Source of the DNA: a bacterium | GTDB taxonomy: Bacteria; Patescibacteriota; Minisyncoccia; Phycocordibacterales; Phycocordibacteraceae | Assembly: GCA_021778295.1 (NCBI GenBank) | Contig: JAJYCP010000004.1 | Coordinates: 1 to 37,703 of the forward strand | Direction: 5' to 3' | Length of the DNA: 37,703 bases | Part shown: positions 7,289 through 15,563 of the stretch, piece by piece | Numbering within the stretch: position 1 is the stretch's first letter | How the letters are laid out: every line of letters starts with the position of its first letter | The notes under the pieces: generated by a model | What the model was told of the DNA's origin: nothing | The model's input: the letters and a program-made list of their open reading frames with translations, nothing else | Databases searched by the model: none | Made by a program: the position numbers and the translations under genes

Positions 7289-8035
7289 ATGTACGGCAAA
7301 CATGCTCTCATGGAGGCGCTCGCTGAAGGCGCCTTGCCGACCGGTACACAAGCGAAAGTCATTCGCAAGGTATTCCTCGCAGCTGATATGCGGGACGGAG
7401 AATTGCAGGCACTTTTAAAAAAGCACGCAATTGCGACGGCGACACTCGCCGCCGGCAAGGACAAAGAGCTCGTTGGAAGAGATGCGGCACATCAGGGCGT
7501 TATTGCGCTCATGGACCCGTCTGCCCTTTTTGTGCCCTTTGATGACTTTGTAGCGTCACTCGACCTGAAGAAAAATCCGGCGATAGCCATCCTCGGCGAG
7601 GTGCAGGACCCGCACAATGTCGGTGCCATTATCCGCTCCGCTGCTGCCTTCGGCCTCGCCGGCGTTTTTATTCCCGAACACAATCAAGCGCCCATCACCG
7701 GCGCGGTCGTAAAGGCATCAAGCGGCATGGTGTTCCGTGTCCCGCTCGTTTCCATAGGCAATGTAAACACTACGCTCAAGACGCTTAAAGAAAAGGGCTT
7801 TTGGGTCTACGGGCTCGCAATGATGGGAACGACGACGCTCGGTACGGAAGCATTCGATGCGCCAAGCGTATTTGTCATCGGGAACGAAGGCGCGGGAGTT
7901 CGAGAAAAAACGCTCGCCGCGTGTGATGTCACACTCTCAATCCCTATGCACCGGCGGACCGAATCATTGAACGCCGCCGTCTCCGCCGCGGTCGTCTTCT
8001 ACGAGTGGTCGAGGAAACATCCGGAAGCGTTATGA
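7289..8035 (+). CDS. rlmB: SpoU/TrmH-family RNA 2'-O-methyltransferase (RlmB-like)
   Basis: 248 residues from ATG 7289, which has GGAAAGG just upstream and begins MYGKHALMEAL, the usual start of RlmB proteins. The longer open frame upstream runs through tRNA-Val and is not used. Enzymes of this group methylate the ribose 2'-OH of guanosine in 23S rRNA or tRNA. Residues to about 95 form the small L30e-like substrate-binding domain. The SPOUT knot domain carries motif 1 (DPHNVGAIIRSA), motif 2 (VIGNEGAGV) and motif 3 (SIPM...ESLNAAVSAAV), including the motif 1 Asn/Arg and motif 3 Ser/Asn used for SAM binding and catalysis. The exact target is inferred from family. Its stop overlaps the next start (ATGA), so translation of the two is coupled. 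Confidence 0.85.
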   Translation: MYGKHALMEALAEGALPTGTQAKVIRKVFLAADMRDGELQALLKKHAIATATLAAGKDKELVGRDAAHQGVIALMDPSALFVPFDDFVASLDLKKNPAIAILGEVQDPHNVGAIIRSAAAFGLAGVFIPEHNQAPITGAVVKASSGMVFRVPLVSIGNVNTTLKTLKEKGFWVYGLAMMGTTTLGTEAFDAPSVFVIGNEGAGVREKTLAACDVTLSIPMHRRTESLNAAVSAAVVFYEWSRKHPEAL

Positions 8036-8907
8036 CGAAAAAATTAAATTGCGATCAGCACCTCCTTTCCCTTCCCTGGAGCGACTACGAACTTCTCGAT
8101 TCCGGCGATTCCATGAAGCTTGAGCGCTTCGGCGCTATCGTCGTCGCCCGCCCCGAAACACAAGCGCTCTGGAAAAAAGAGCGGCCCGAGCTTTGGGAGA
8201 AGGCGGACGCCGTGTTCGCGTTCCACGAGAAAAAGGGCGCGTGGGATATCAAGAAGTCCGTGCCCGAGTCCTGGGAACTCTCGTGGGGTCCTACGCGCTT
8301 CTCTGCACGCCTTACCGGCTTCAAACACACCGGCGTGTTTCCGGAACAAGAACCGAACTGGCTCTGGTCAAGAACACAGATCGAGAAGATCGAGAGGCCG
8401 AACATTCTGAATTTATTCGGATACACCGGCATCGCTTCTCTGGTCGCGGCGGGCGCAGGTGCATTCGTCACGCACGTCGACGCCTCGAAGCAGTCGCTTG
8501 ACTGGGCGTGCACAAACGCACGGCTCTCGAATATTCCCGAGGATAAAATTCGCTGGGTACTTGACGACGCCCTCGCGTTTGCAAAGCGTGAAGCGCGACG
8601 CGGCGCTTCCTACGATGGCATCATTCTCGATCCGCCTGCGTTTGGCCGCGGCGCAAAAGGCGAAGTCTGGAAGATAGAAGAAGATCTTCCGATCCTGCTT
8701 GAAACGCTGAAAGACCTGCTTTCAGACAAGCCCGGTTCTTTCTTCCTTATAAACGGCTATGCCGCCGGCTATGCGCCGCGCTCTTTTGCGCAGGCTCTCG
8801 AGAGCGTTTTCGGCAATGTACAGGGGGAATGCGGTGAATTGCATATCCAGGAGACGCAGTCGAAGCGCGTTATCCCTTCCGGTATCTACGTACGTTTCGT
8901 GCGGTAA
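8032..8907 (+). CDS. Class I SAM-dependent RNA methyltransferase (RlmI/RlmK-like)
   Basis: 291 residues; ATG 8032 overlaps the previous stop by ATGA and fits the protein start better than upstream in-frame codons. The N-terminal 120 residues form a small substrate domain (an ERFGAIVVARPETQALW region). The Rossmann domain starts near residue 125: NLFGYTGIASLVAAGAG is SAM motif I, THVDASKQSLDWA is the acidic motif II strand, and DPPAFGRG is motif IV with the DPPxF pattern of m5C/m2G rRNA methyltransferases in the RlmI/RlmKL group. It probably modifies rRNA in the cytoplasm together with the upstream SpoU enzyme. The exact base is not predictable. The usual N-terminal PUA domain of RlmI is missing or reduced. 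Confidence 0.8.
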   Translation: MTKKLNCDQHLLSLPWSDYELLDSGDSMKLERFGAIVVARPETQALWKKERPELWEKADAVFAFHEKKGAWDIKKSVPESWELSWGPTRFSARLTGFKHTGVFPEQEPNWLWSRTQIEKIERPNILNLFGYTGIASLVAAGAGAFVTHVDASKQSLDWACTNARLSNIPEDKIRWVLDDALAFAKREARRGASYDGIILDPPAFGRGAKGEVWKIEEDLPILLETLKDLLSDKPGSFFLINGYAAGYAPRSFAQALESVFGNVQGECGELHIQETQSKRVIPSGIYVRFVR

Positions 8908-8916
8908 ACTGTCTCT

Positions 8917-9780
8917 ATGCACCACCAGCAGACCGTCATCCTCTATCACGGCAAATGCCCCGACGGTTTCGGCGGTGCCTATGCGGCATGGAAGAAGTTC
9001 GGCGACGCGGCTGAATACATTCCTATGCAGTATGGCAAGCCGATTCCGGAGCACATGGCCGGCCGCGATATCTACTTCATTGATTTCTGCTATGACCGAG
9101 AACGCATGAATCAGCTCGTGTCCATTGCTAAATCAATTACCGTGCTTGACCATCACGAAGGTGTCCGGGAAGTCGCAACTGCCTTCCCGGGAGTCTTTGA
9201 CCCGAGTCGTTCCGGTGCGGCCATCGCGTGGGAATATTTTCATCCGAATGTCCCGGGGCCTTTTCTTTTTGAATACATTGAAGATTATGATCTCTATCGT
9301 TTTTCGCTCCCCGACACGAAAGCGCTGAATGCCTACCTCACGCTCGAACCGTACGAATTCGAGCGCTGGGATGAGATCGTTTCCTCTCTTGAGGATCCGG
9401 AGCGGCGAGCCAAGATTATTGAACGGGGGAGAATATACGCTGAACATACCGATGCCCTCATTCAGCACATCGCCGCAAGCGCGGATTTGGTTGAGTTCGA
9501 AGGCCACACCTGTTACCTCTCGGGTACCGTACTCCAGGCGTTCACTGACTATCTCGGACATGAGCTTGCAAGAAAACAGCCGCCCTTTGCGCTCATGGTG
9601 CGTCCGGCTGCGGATGGGTTGCGCGTTTCTCTGCGGAGCGTCGATGATTTCGACGTCGCAGTGCTTGCGCGCAAATACGGCGGTAACGGACACCCGGCTG
9701 CTGCGGCATTTCGCATACCGTGGGGCGATCCGATTCCCTGGAAGCCGGTCGAGAAAAAAGATGAAGATCCTCGCGATTGA
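8917..9780 (+). CDS. DHH/DHHA1-family phosphoesterase
   Basis: 287 residues. DHH proteins are Mn-dependent phosphoesterases that hydrolyse short oligonucleotides, cyclic dinucleotides or related phosphodiesters. The metal motifs are in order: HGKCPDGFGGA (Asp16), IDFCYD (Asp56), LDHH (78-80), and an Asp in the IEDYDLY region. The C-terminal DHHA1 domain ends with GGNGHPAAAAF, the family GGGHxxAAG-type substrate-binding motif. The length suits the NrnA-like or cytoplasmic 'exopolyphosphatase-like' group; no CBS, PAS or membrane domain is present. The previous stop codon is part of a TAAACT -10-like box only six bases before this ATG, so it may also have its own leaderless mRNA. Its 3' end overlaps tsaD by 20 bases. 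Confidence 0.8.
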   Translation: MHHQQTVILYHGKCPDGFGGAYAAWKKFGDAAEYIPMQYGKPIPEHMAGRDIYFIDFCYDRERMNQLVSIAKSITVLDHHEGVREVATAFPGVFDPSRSGAAIAWEYFHPNVPGPFLFEYIEDYDLYRFSLPDTKALNAYLTLEPYEFERWDEIVSSLEDPERRAKIIERGRIYAEHTDALIQHIAASADLVEFEGHTCYLSGTVLQAFTDYLGHELARKQPPFALMVRPAADGLRVSLRSVDDFDVAVLARKYGGNGHPAAAAFRIPWGDPIPWKPVEKKDEDPRD

Positions 9781-10963
9781 AACGAGCTGCGACGAGACGG
9801 CAATCGCCATACTAAAAGCCGAGGGCGATGAGAAGGCGGCGCAGTTCACCGTACTCGGGAACGCGCTCCTCTCGCAGATAGATATTCATCGGGAATACGG
9901 CGGCGTCTTCCCCGCTCTCGCCAAGCGCGAACACGCAAAGAATCTCGTGCCGATTCTCGAGGCGGCGCTTGAGGAAGCGGAACTCCTGCATGAAGATACG
10001 CAGGCGATACCGGAAGAAACGCGCGCCAAAATTTCAGAAATTTTGGCGCGCGAGAGCGGCCTCGCCGAAGCGTTTTTCGAATTCGTCGGCGAGTGCGAGC
10101 CGCCGCCCATTGACGCCATTGCGGTCACGTCGGGCCCCGGGCTTGAGCCGGCGCTCTGGGTCGGTATCAATTTCGCCAAAGCGCTTGCGCTTCTCTGGGA
10201 GAAACCGCTCGTCGCGGTCAATCATATGGAGGGGCATATTTTCACCGCACTTGCGGCAGAAAAGCGTCTGCAGGATGCGGAAGGCACTCCTCTGCATATC
10301 AAGGATGTTTCCATGCCGGTGCTTGCGCTCCTTATCTCAGGTGGACATACGGAACTTGTCGTCATGAAAAAGTGGCTCGAGTACGAACTCGTCGGGCAGA
10401 CGCGCGACGATGCGGTCGGCGAAGCGTTCGACAAAGTCGCTCGCATGCTCTCCCTCCCCTACCCGGGCGGGCCGGAGATATCGCGTCTTGCCGAATCTCT
10501 TCGTTCCTCACTTGGCGGTTTCACCGCCAAGTACTCGTTGCCACGACCGATGCTCAACGACGCGACGTGCGACTTTTCCTTTTCAGGATTGAAAACCGCC
10601 GTACTGTATCTCTTGAAGAAAAACCCCGCGATGAGCGAGCACGAGAAACAGCATCTCGCCCACGAATTCGAGAATGCGGTGACCGAAGTCCTCTGGGAAA
10701 AGACGTCGCGCGCGCTTGAAAAAACGCGGGCAAAAACACTCACTCTAGGCGGCGGCGTCTCGGCAAACAAACATATCCGCCGCACTTTTACGGAAAAAAT
10801 AAAAAACGAATATCCTGATGTGACGCTCCGCATCCCTTCCGCCGCACTCACCACCGACAACGCCATCATGATCGCGCTTGCCGGCTTCTATCGCACGCTC
10901 CGGGGCGACTTCCCCGGATTGGATGCCCTATCGGCAAACGGCAACCGTACGCTCGCCCCGTGA
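9761..10963 (+). CDS. tsaD: tRNA N6-threonylcarbamoyladenosine transferase subunit TsaD
   Basis: 400 residues from ATG 9761 (MKILAIETSCDET), overlapping the DHH gene by 20 bases. TsaD transfers the threonylcarbamoyl group to A37 of ANN-decoding tRNAs, working with TsaB and TsaE. The ASKHA ATPase core is intact: N-terminal AIETSCDET, metal-binding HMEGH (His155, His159), LLISGGHTEL, and C-terminal TLGGGVSANKHIR. The family is usually near 340 residues. The excess lies mainly in an acidic, helical insertion at about residues 74-115, and that DNA contains a perfect 15-bp-arm inverted repeat (10020-10052). A second short palindrome lies at 10510-10532. Both are in frame and do not disturb conserved motifs. 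Confidence 0.95.
   Translation: MKILAIETSCDETAIAILKAEGDEKAAQFTVLGNALLSQIDIHREYGGVFPALAKREHAKNLVPILEAALEEAELLHEDTQAIPEETRAKISEILARESGLAEAFFEFVGECEPPPIDAIAVTSGPGLEPALWVGINFAKALALLWEKPLVAVNHMEGHIFTALAAEKRLQDAEGTPLHIKDVSMPVLALLISGGHTELVVMKKWLEYELVGQTRDDAVGEAFDKVARMLSLPYPGGPEISRLAESLRSSLGGFTAKYSLPRPMLNDATCDFSFSGLKTAVLYLLKKNPAMSEHEKQHLAHEFENAVTEVLWEKTSRALEKTRAKTLTLGGGVSANKHIRRTFTEKIKNEYPDVTLRIPSAALTTDNAIMIALAGFYRTLRGDFPGLDALSANGNRTLAP
10020..10052. repeat. Perfect inverted repeat inside tsaD
   Basis: CGCGCGCCAAAATTT (10020-10034) and AAATTTTGGCGCGCG (10038-10052) are exact complements around a 3-nt CAG loop. It codes for part of the TsaD insertion (RAKISEILARE). Confidence 0.9.
10510..10532. repeat. 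Second perfect inverted repeat inside tsaD
   Basis: ACTTGGCGGT (10510-10519) and ACCGCCAAGT (10523-10532) pair fully around a TTC loop. It encodes the SLGGFTAKY segment. Confidence 0.85.
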
Positions 10964-11012
10964 GATACCCGCAGAGGTCTTCCTCGCGAGACGAGCAGAT
11001 CCGCCTTATTTT

Positions 11013-11021
11013 TGCTATATT
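11013..11021 (+). promoter_or_regulatory. Extended -10 box before valS
   Basis: TGCTATATT matches the extended -10 pattern and ends nine bases before ATG 11031. An overlapping alternative TATTTT (11018-11023) ends seven bases before it. No clear ribosome binding site is present. Confidence 0.45.
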
Positions 11022-11030
11022 TTACAGGCA

Positions 11031-13154
11031 ATGCCCGATAAGTTCTTAATCCCGTACGATCCGACCGCAACCGAAAAACGCTTGTATGAAGCGTGGGAAG
11101 CGAGCGGCTTTTTTAATCCGGACAACCTGCCGGACGACGGGAAGCCTTTTACCATCGTCATGCCGCCTCCGAACGCGAATGGATCGCTTCATGCCGGACA
11201 CGCACTTTTCATTACGCTTGAAGACATACTGATCCGTTTCAAGCGCATGCAGGGATATAAAGCGCTCTGGCTCCCCGGCGCCGACCATGCAGGCTTCGAG
11301 ACGCAGGTGGTATACGAGAAGAAGCTTGAAAAGGAAGGCCGCTCGCGCTTCCAGATGGAAGCGAAGGATCTCTATAACGAGATTTACGCGTTTACCCTAT
11401 CGAATAAAGCGCACATGGAGGGACAAATACGGCGGATGGGCGCTTCATGCGACTGGTCGCGCGAGAAATTCACGCTTGACGAGGCGGTCGTGCGCGAAGT
11501 GCAAAAAACATTTCTAAAAATGTTTGCGGACAATCTTGTCTATCGCGGGAACCGAATCGTGAATTGGTGTCCGAAACATCAGACATCGCTCTCGGACGTC
11601 GAGACGACGAGCATCGAAGAGACCGCGCCGCTTTACTATTTCAAATACGGGCCGTTTACCATCGCGACGGCGAGGCCGGAAACGAAATTCGGCGATAAGT
11701 ACGTCGTCATGCACCCGGATGATACGCGGTATGCGCAGTGGAAAGAGGGCGACACTCTCGAGGTGGAGTGGATTAACGGGCCTATTACCGCAACCGTCAT
11801 TAAAGACACCGCGATCGATATGGAATTCGGCACGGGCGTCATGACCATCACGCCCTGGCACGATGCGATCGACTTCGAAATCGCAAAACGACATGCGCTT
11901 CCGTACGAGCAGATCATCGACTGGCGGGGCAAGCTGCTCCCGGTCGCCGGAGAATTCGCCGGCATGAAGATACTCGATGCGCGTCCGAAGATCGTCGAAA
12001 AACTCGCGGCAAAAGGCCTGGTCGAAAAAATAGACGAGGCGTATCGGCATGTCGCAAAGCATTGTTACAAATGCAACGCATTTATCGAACCGCATGTACG
12101 AGATCAATGGTTCGTGAAGATGGCCCCGCTCGCACAGATGGCAATTGAAGCGGTAAATGCCGGCAGCGTACGGTTTGTTCCCGATAATTATGAGAAGATA
12201 TTCCGCTACTGGATGGAGAATACGCTTGACTGGAATATTTCACGGCAGATCGTATGGGGAATTCCCATTCCGGCATGGTTTCGCCATCGCGGCACCGCCA
12301 CCGAGGAGTCGGTCGTGTCACTTGAAAAACCGGAGGGCGAAGGATGGGAGCCGGACACCGATACGTTTGATACCTGGTTCTCCTCCGGACAATGGCCGCT
12401 CATTATGACGGGATTCCCGGACGGAAAGGATTACGCGACCTATTACCCTACGGATGTCATGGAAACCGGGCACGATCTTATCTTTAAATGGGTGCCGCGC
12501 ATGGTTATTTTCGGTCTGTATCTCGGGAAGAAGGTCCCGTTCCATACCGTTTACCTTCACGGACTCGTAAACGATTCTCAGGGGAAAAAGATGAGCAAGT
12601 CAAAAGGAAACGTCGTGAATCCACTCGATCTTACGGATAGATACGGGACTGATGCATTGCGTATGGCGCTTGTCGTCGGCAACACTCCCGGCACCAACCT
12701 TGCGCTTTCTGAAGACAAGGTACGGGGCTACAAACATTTTGCGAACAAGCTCTGGAACATCGCGCGCTTCGTGTTGGAGCATACGGGCGAAGCGGATATG
12801 AAGACACCGCTTGCGGCACCCGACGCGGCGCTGCGCAAAAAAGCGGAAGACCTCCTCGCGGAAGTAACGAAGGACATCGAGGAGTATCGCATCTACCTAG
12901 CGGCCGAAAAACTCTATCACTACGTTTGGCATGAGTTTGCCGACAAGATACTCGAGGACTCCAAAGAGATCCTCCAAAGCTCCGATGACGAAGCGAAAGC
13001 ATCGCGACGAGCGTTCCTCGTCCATACGCTTGACGCATTCCTGCGTGCGCTCCATCCTTTCATGCCCTTTCTCACCGAAGAAATCTGGCAATCCATGCCG
13101 ACTAAAGACGCCGAGTTCCTCATGGTGGCACACTGGCCCGAAACGACAGGGTGA
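11031..13154 (+). CDS. valS: Valyl-tRNA synthetase
   Basis: 707 residues from ATG 11031 (MPDKFLIPYDPTATEKRLYEAW). The longer open frame upstream overlaps the tsaD end and is not used. The enzyme charges tRNA-Val with valine. The class I signatures are HAGH (54-57, in PPPNANGSLHAGHA) and KMSKS (520-524). The CP1 editing insertion is present but short, with TARPET-type and WHDAIDFEIAK motifs. An SRQIVWGIPIPAW block follows, then the anticodon-binding helical domain (from about 560) with ERxxxxxALHPFMPFLTEEIW-type sequence. Bacterial ValRS is usually 850-950 residues and ends in a tRNA-binding coiled coil. That tail is missing here because the protein stops shortly after the anticodon domain, as in other reduced CPR enzymes. 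A CYKC pair may be a remnant of a zinc site. Confidence 0.95.
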   Translation: MPDKFLIPYDPTATEKRLYEAWEASGFFNPDNLPDDGKPFTIVMPPPNANGSLHAGHALFITLEDILIRFKRMQGYKALWLPGADHAGFETQVVYEKKLEKEGRSRFQMEAKDLYNEIYAFTLSNKAHMEGQIRRMGASCDWSREKFTLDEAVVREVQKTFLKMFADNLVYRGNRIVNWCPKHQTSLSDVETTSIEETAPLYYFKYGPFTIATARPETKFGDKYVVMHPDDTRYAQWKEGDTLEVEWINGPITATVIKDTAIDMEFGTGVMTITPWHDAIDFEIAKRHALPYEQIIDWRGKLLPVAGEFAGMKILDARPKIVEKLAAKGLVEKIDEAYRHVAKHCYKCNAFIEPHVRDQWFVKMAPLAQMAIEAVNAGSVRFVPDNYEKIFRYWMENTLDWNISRQIVWGIPIPAWFRHRGTATEESVVSLEKPEGEGWEPDTDTFDTWFSSGQWPLIMTGFPDGKDYATYYPTDVMETGHDLIFKWVPRMVIFGLYLGKKVPFHTVYLHGLVNDSQGKKMSKSKGNVVNPLDLTDRYGTDALRMALVVGNTPGTNLALSEDKVRGYKHFANKLWNIARFVLEHTGEADMKTPLAAPDAALRKKAEDLLAEVTKDIEEYRIYLAAEKLYHYVWHEFADKILEDSKEILQSSDDEAKASRRAFLVHTLDAFLRALHPFMPFLTEEIWQSMPTKDAEFLMVAHWPETTG

Positions 13155-13171
13155 TGGGGTAGAATGGAACG

Positions 13172-13876
13172 GTGACCCTCACCACGCTCGGCTATGCGTT
13201 TCTCGGCGGACTTTTGCCGTCCCTCATCTGGCTCTATTTTCTTCTCAAGGAGGATGCGCGCTGTCCGGAACCGCGTACGCTGATAGCACTTGCGTTTGTC
13301 GCGGGTATGGCGGCAGTACCGCTTGCGCTCCCCTTGGAACAATACGCGCTGACGCACCTGACCGGTGCTCTTTCGATTTATGTCGCCTGGGCGACCATCG
13401 AGGAACTGCTCAAATACGGCATGGCGGCTTCGTTCATTCTTTGGCGCCGCGCAGTCGACGAGGCGCCTGATTATGTCATATATATGATTACCGTAGCGCT
13501 TGGCTTTGCGGCCGCGGAAAACATGCTTTTCCTCCTTGCCCCGCTCTCGGGCGGGCATTTCACCGCCGGTCTGCGCACTGACGACCTACGTTTTCTCGGA
13601 TCAACGTTACTGCACGTCATTGCCTCCGCAGCGATCGGTTTTGCGCTTGCCTTCTCCGCCGCGAAAGGTCCGGGGGTACGGGTTGTGGCAGCGGCATCCG
13701 GACTTATCCTCGCCATCGCGTTGCACACCGCCTTTAACATGCTTATCATAAACGGAGGCGCTTCGACCGCACTTGCCGCCTTCTTCCTTGTCTGGATGGT
13801 TGCAGTCGTTTTCTTCGCGGCATTCGAGGTGCTAAAATATTTTCAGTACCGTAACACCCCTAATAATACTTGCTAA
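13172..13876 (+). CDS. PrsW-family intramembrane metalloprotease
   Basis: 234 residues from GTG 13172. It has about eight hydrophobic helices. The PrsW/CAAX-like metalloprotease motifs are all present: EELLKY (Glu77, Glu78), GFAAAEN (Glu116, Asn117), His148 in LLHVIASAAIGFALA, and AIALHTAFNM (His185, Asn189). These residues should bind the catalytic metal inside the membrane. The known family member PrsW of Bacillus cleaves an anti-sigma factor; the substrate here is unknown. A TAGAAT box ends six bases before the GTG with no ribosome site, so the transcript may be leaderless. It starts 17 bases after valS and is followed by Hsp20 with a three-base gap, suggesting a shared envelope-stress role. 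Confidence 0.82.
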   Translation: MTLTTLGYAFLGGLLPSLIWLYFLLKEDARCPEPRTLIALAFVAGMAAVPLALPLEQYALTHLTGALSIYVAWATIEELLKYGMAASFILWRRAVDEAPDYVIYMITVALGFAAAENMLFLLAPLSGGHFTAGLRTDDLRFLGSTLLHVIASAAIGFALAFSAAKGPGVRVVAAASGLILAIALHTAFNMLIINGGASTALAAFFLVWMVAVVFFAAFEVLKYFQYRNTPNNTC

Positions 13877-13879
13877 GAT

Positions 13880-14392
13880 ATGAACATGAAGCGTACGTTT
13901 TTTGAGCGTCTCTCCGGCGGCCCTCCGGTCGGGAATGATGCTTTCGATTCCTTTGATGATGAACTGCCCGGAGCGACGATACCGGCGCGCAAGGAGATAC
14001 GGATGCACACCAGCGGGGTATCGGCCGCTCCTTCGCCGCTTGATGACGATCGTCCGGAAGGGAAAGGGCAGCTTCCGGTCGACGTGCATCAGACTGCAAG
14101 CGATATCATCATCCGCGCCTTTGTCGCAGGCGTGCGTCCCGATGAACTCAATATTTCCATAAGCCGCGACATGGTTGAACTCGAGGGATCACGCATGGAA
14201 CGCGAGCAAGTCGCCGCTCCCGATTATTTCACCCGCGAGCTTTTTTGGGGCGCATTCTCGCGCACGATCCTCCTCCCGCAGGAAATAGACGTCGAAGCGT
14301 CCTCTGCGAGCGCCAAGGATGGCCTTTTGACCATTATTCTTCCGAAACTTGATAAAGCACGCCAAACGAAATTACGCGTAAAAGCCGGGTAG
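13880..14392 (+). CDS. Hsp20/alpha-crystallin small heat-shock protein
   Basis: 170 residues. Small heat-shock proteins hold unfolding proteins without using ATP. The N-terminal 65 residues are acidic and low in structure. The alpha-crystallin domain runs from about residue 68 (LPVDVHQTASDIIIRAFVAGVRPDELNISI) to the signature ASAKDGLLTIILPK near residues 145-160, followed by a short basic tail without a clear I-x-I motif. Two ATGs compete: 13880, and 13886, which lies six bases after an extended -10 box (TGCTAAGAT, 13871-13879). The second would match the leaderless pattern seen at other genes. Its stop is only four bases from the stop of the opposing DUF2914 gene, with no hairpin between them. 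Confidence 0.88.
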   Translation: MNMKRTFFERLSGGPPVGNDAFDSFDDELPGATIPARKEIRMHTSGVSAAPSPLDDDRPEGKGQLPVDVHQTASDIIIRAFVAGVRPDELNISISRDMVELEGSRMEREQVAAPDYFTRELFWGAFSRTILLPQEIDVEASSASAKDGLLTIILPKLDKARQTKLRVKAG

Positions 14393-14396
14393 GAGC

Positions 14397-15482
14397 TTAT
14401 TTCAATGTGATAGTTTCGAGTGTGGGTGCGGATGTTTCCTGTGTGACTATAAAAGGTAGGTAGGCGATGAGGCGTCCGTCGGCGGTCTCTATGTTGACAC
14501 GCCACTTCCCCGCCGCAGCGATAGGTACTGTAGAATACCCGCGATAACCGCCATCGCGACCGCCGACAATCGGATAAGGGATGACCGCTTTCGTCACCCA
14601 TTGTCCCGTAGCCGGGTCATACCACTGCCAACGGTGCACGATGGTGGTGGTGAGCGTCGTTGGCGCAAAAACGGCGCTATACGCGTAGAGCGACTCGCCC
14701 AGAGTAATGTGCAAGGTCGGTGGAAAGCCGAGGAAACGTACTTGCCAGGGCTCTTGCTCGTCTGCGGCGAGATATGCGCCCGGGACGCGCCATACGGCAT
14801 GATAGATGCCTCCCGCCTCCGCAGAGAGCGGAAGCGGCGGCAGGATATTGGTGAAATACGATACGTTGATAATGATGATCACGAGAAGCGCACCGATGCG
14901 GATATGCCGCACATCGGCAAGATAACGCTCACGCCCGAGGATGCGGAGCAGAATGGTGAAAAACGCAAAGAGTACGATTGCAACGGCTCCGCTCTCGAGA
15001 AAAGTCAGCGTTCCCATGGTGCCGGTGTAAATCGGCACGGAAAATATCGCATAAGAATAGAGCGCAAAGAAGAAAAGGATGGTCGTGAAGACAAGTCGGT
15101 CATGGTAGTGGTGGAAATATTCGCTACCGATAAGGAGCGCGACGAGAAGAAGCATGAAAGGCCATGATGCGGGAAGAACTGCCGAGCGGCCATAAAAGAT
15201 GAAAAAACCGCTCCAGAAACCGCCGAGTGCGAATTGCGTCGCGATGGGGAGCAGTGCGCGGGCGCGTGGGCGCGGGATACCGCGCGCCGCGCGCGCTTCA
15301 ATCCAGTGCAGAAGCGGTATGGTGAAGAAACAAACGGCAGTGTAGACGGCGAAAACCGCTTGAGTTCGCCAGAGATCGACGCGGCCGAAGAACAGGTTAT
15401 CGACGATGAAACCGGCAACCATCGCGGCGGCCGAAAGATGACGCTCGTATTTTTGCATCCATGCAAAAGACTTCTGGAACAT
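14397..15482 (-). CDS. Membrane protein with C-terminal DUF2914 domain
   Basis: 361 residues with about seven to eight hydrophobic helices to residue 220, then a soluble extracytoplasmic domain. The C-terminal domain has the DUF2914 pattern: SLYAYSAVFAPTTLTTTIVHRWQWYD, then GGRDGGYRGYSTVPIAAAGKWRVNIETADGRLI and a terminal strand. The function of this domain is not established. The ATG at 15482 lies four bases beyond the tRNA-Phe discriminator, so the protein probably reads off the same transcript as the tRNA; an internal ATG at residue 9 is the alternative. The gene converges on hsp20 with a four-base gap. Confidence 0.75.
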   Translation of the reverse strand: MFQKSFAWMQKYERHLSAAAMVAGFIVDNLFFGRVDLWRTQAVFAVYTAVCFFTIPLLHWIEARAARGIPRPRARALLPIATQFALGGFWSGFFIFYGRSAVLPASWPFMLLLVALLIGSEYFHHYHDRLVFTTILFFFALYSYAIFSVPIYTGTMGTLTFLESGAVAIVLFAFFTILLRILGRERYLADVRHIRIGALLVIIIINVSYFTNILPPLPLSAEAGGIYHAVWRVPGAYLAADEQEPWQVRFLGFPPTLHITLGESLYAYSAVFAPTTLTTTIVHRWQWYDPATGQWVTKAVIPYPIVGGRDGGYRGYSTVPIAAAGKWRVNIETADGRLIAYLPFIVTQETSAPTLETITLK

Positions 15483-15486
15483 GCGG

Positions 15487-15559
15487 TGCTTGGAGTCGGG
15501 CTCGAACCGACGACCCCCGCCTCTTCAGGGCGATGCTCTACCAACTGAGCTATCCAAGC
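15487..15559 (-). tRNA. tRNA-Phe (anticodon GAA)
   Basis: Acceptor GCTTGGA/TCCAAGC pairs fully. The anticodon stem TCGCC/GGCGG holds CTGAAGA, giving GAA (codons UUC/UUU). T arm GTCGGTTCGAGCCCGAC. After the discriminator A only CC is encoded, followed by G. Confidence 0.95.
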
Positions 15560-15563
15560 GTTA

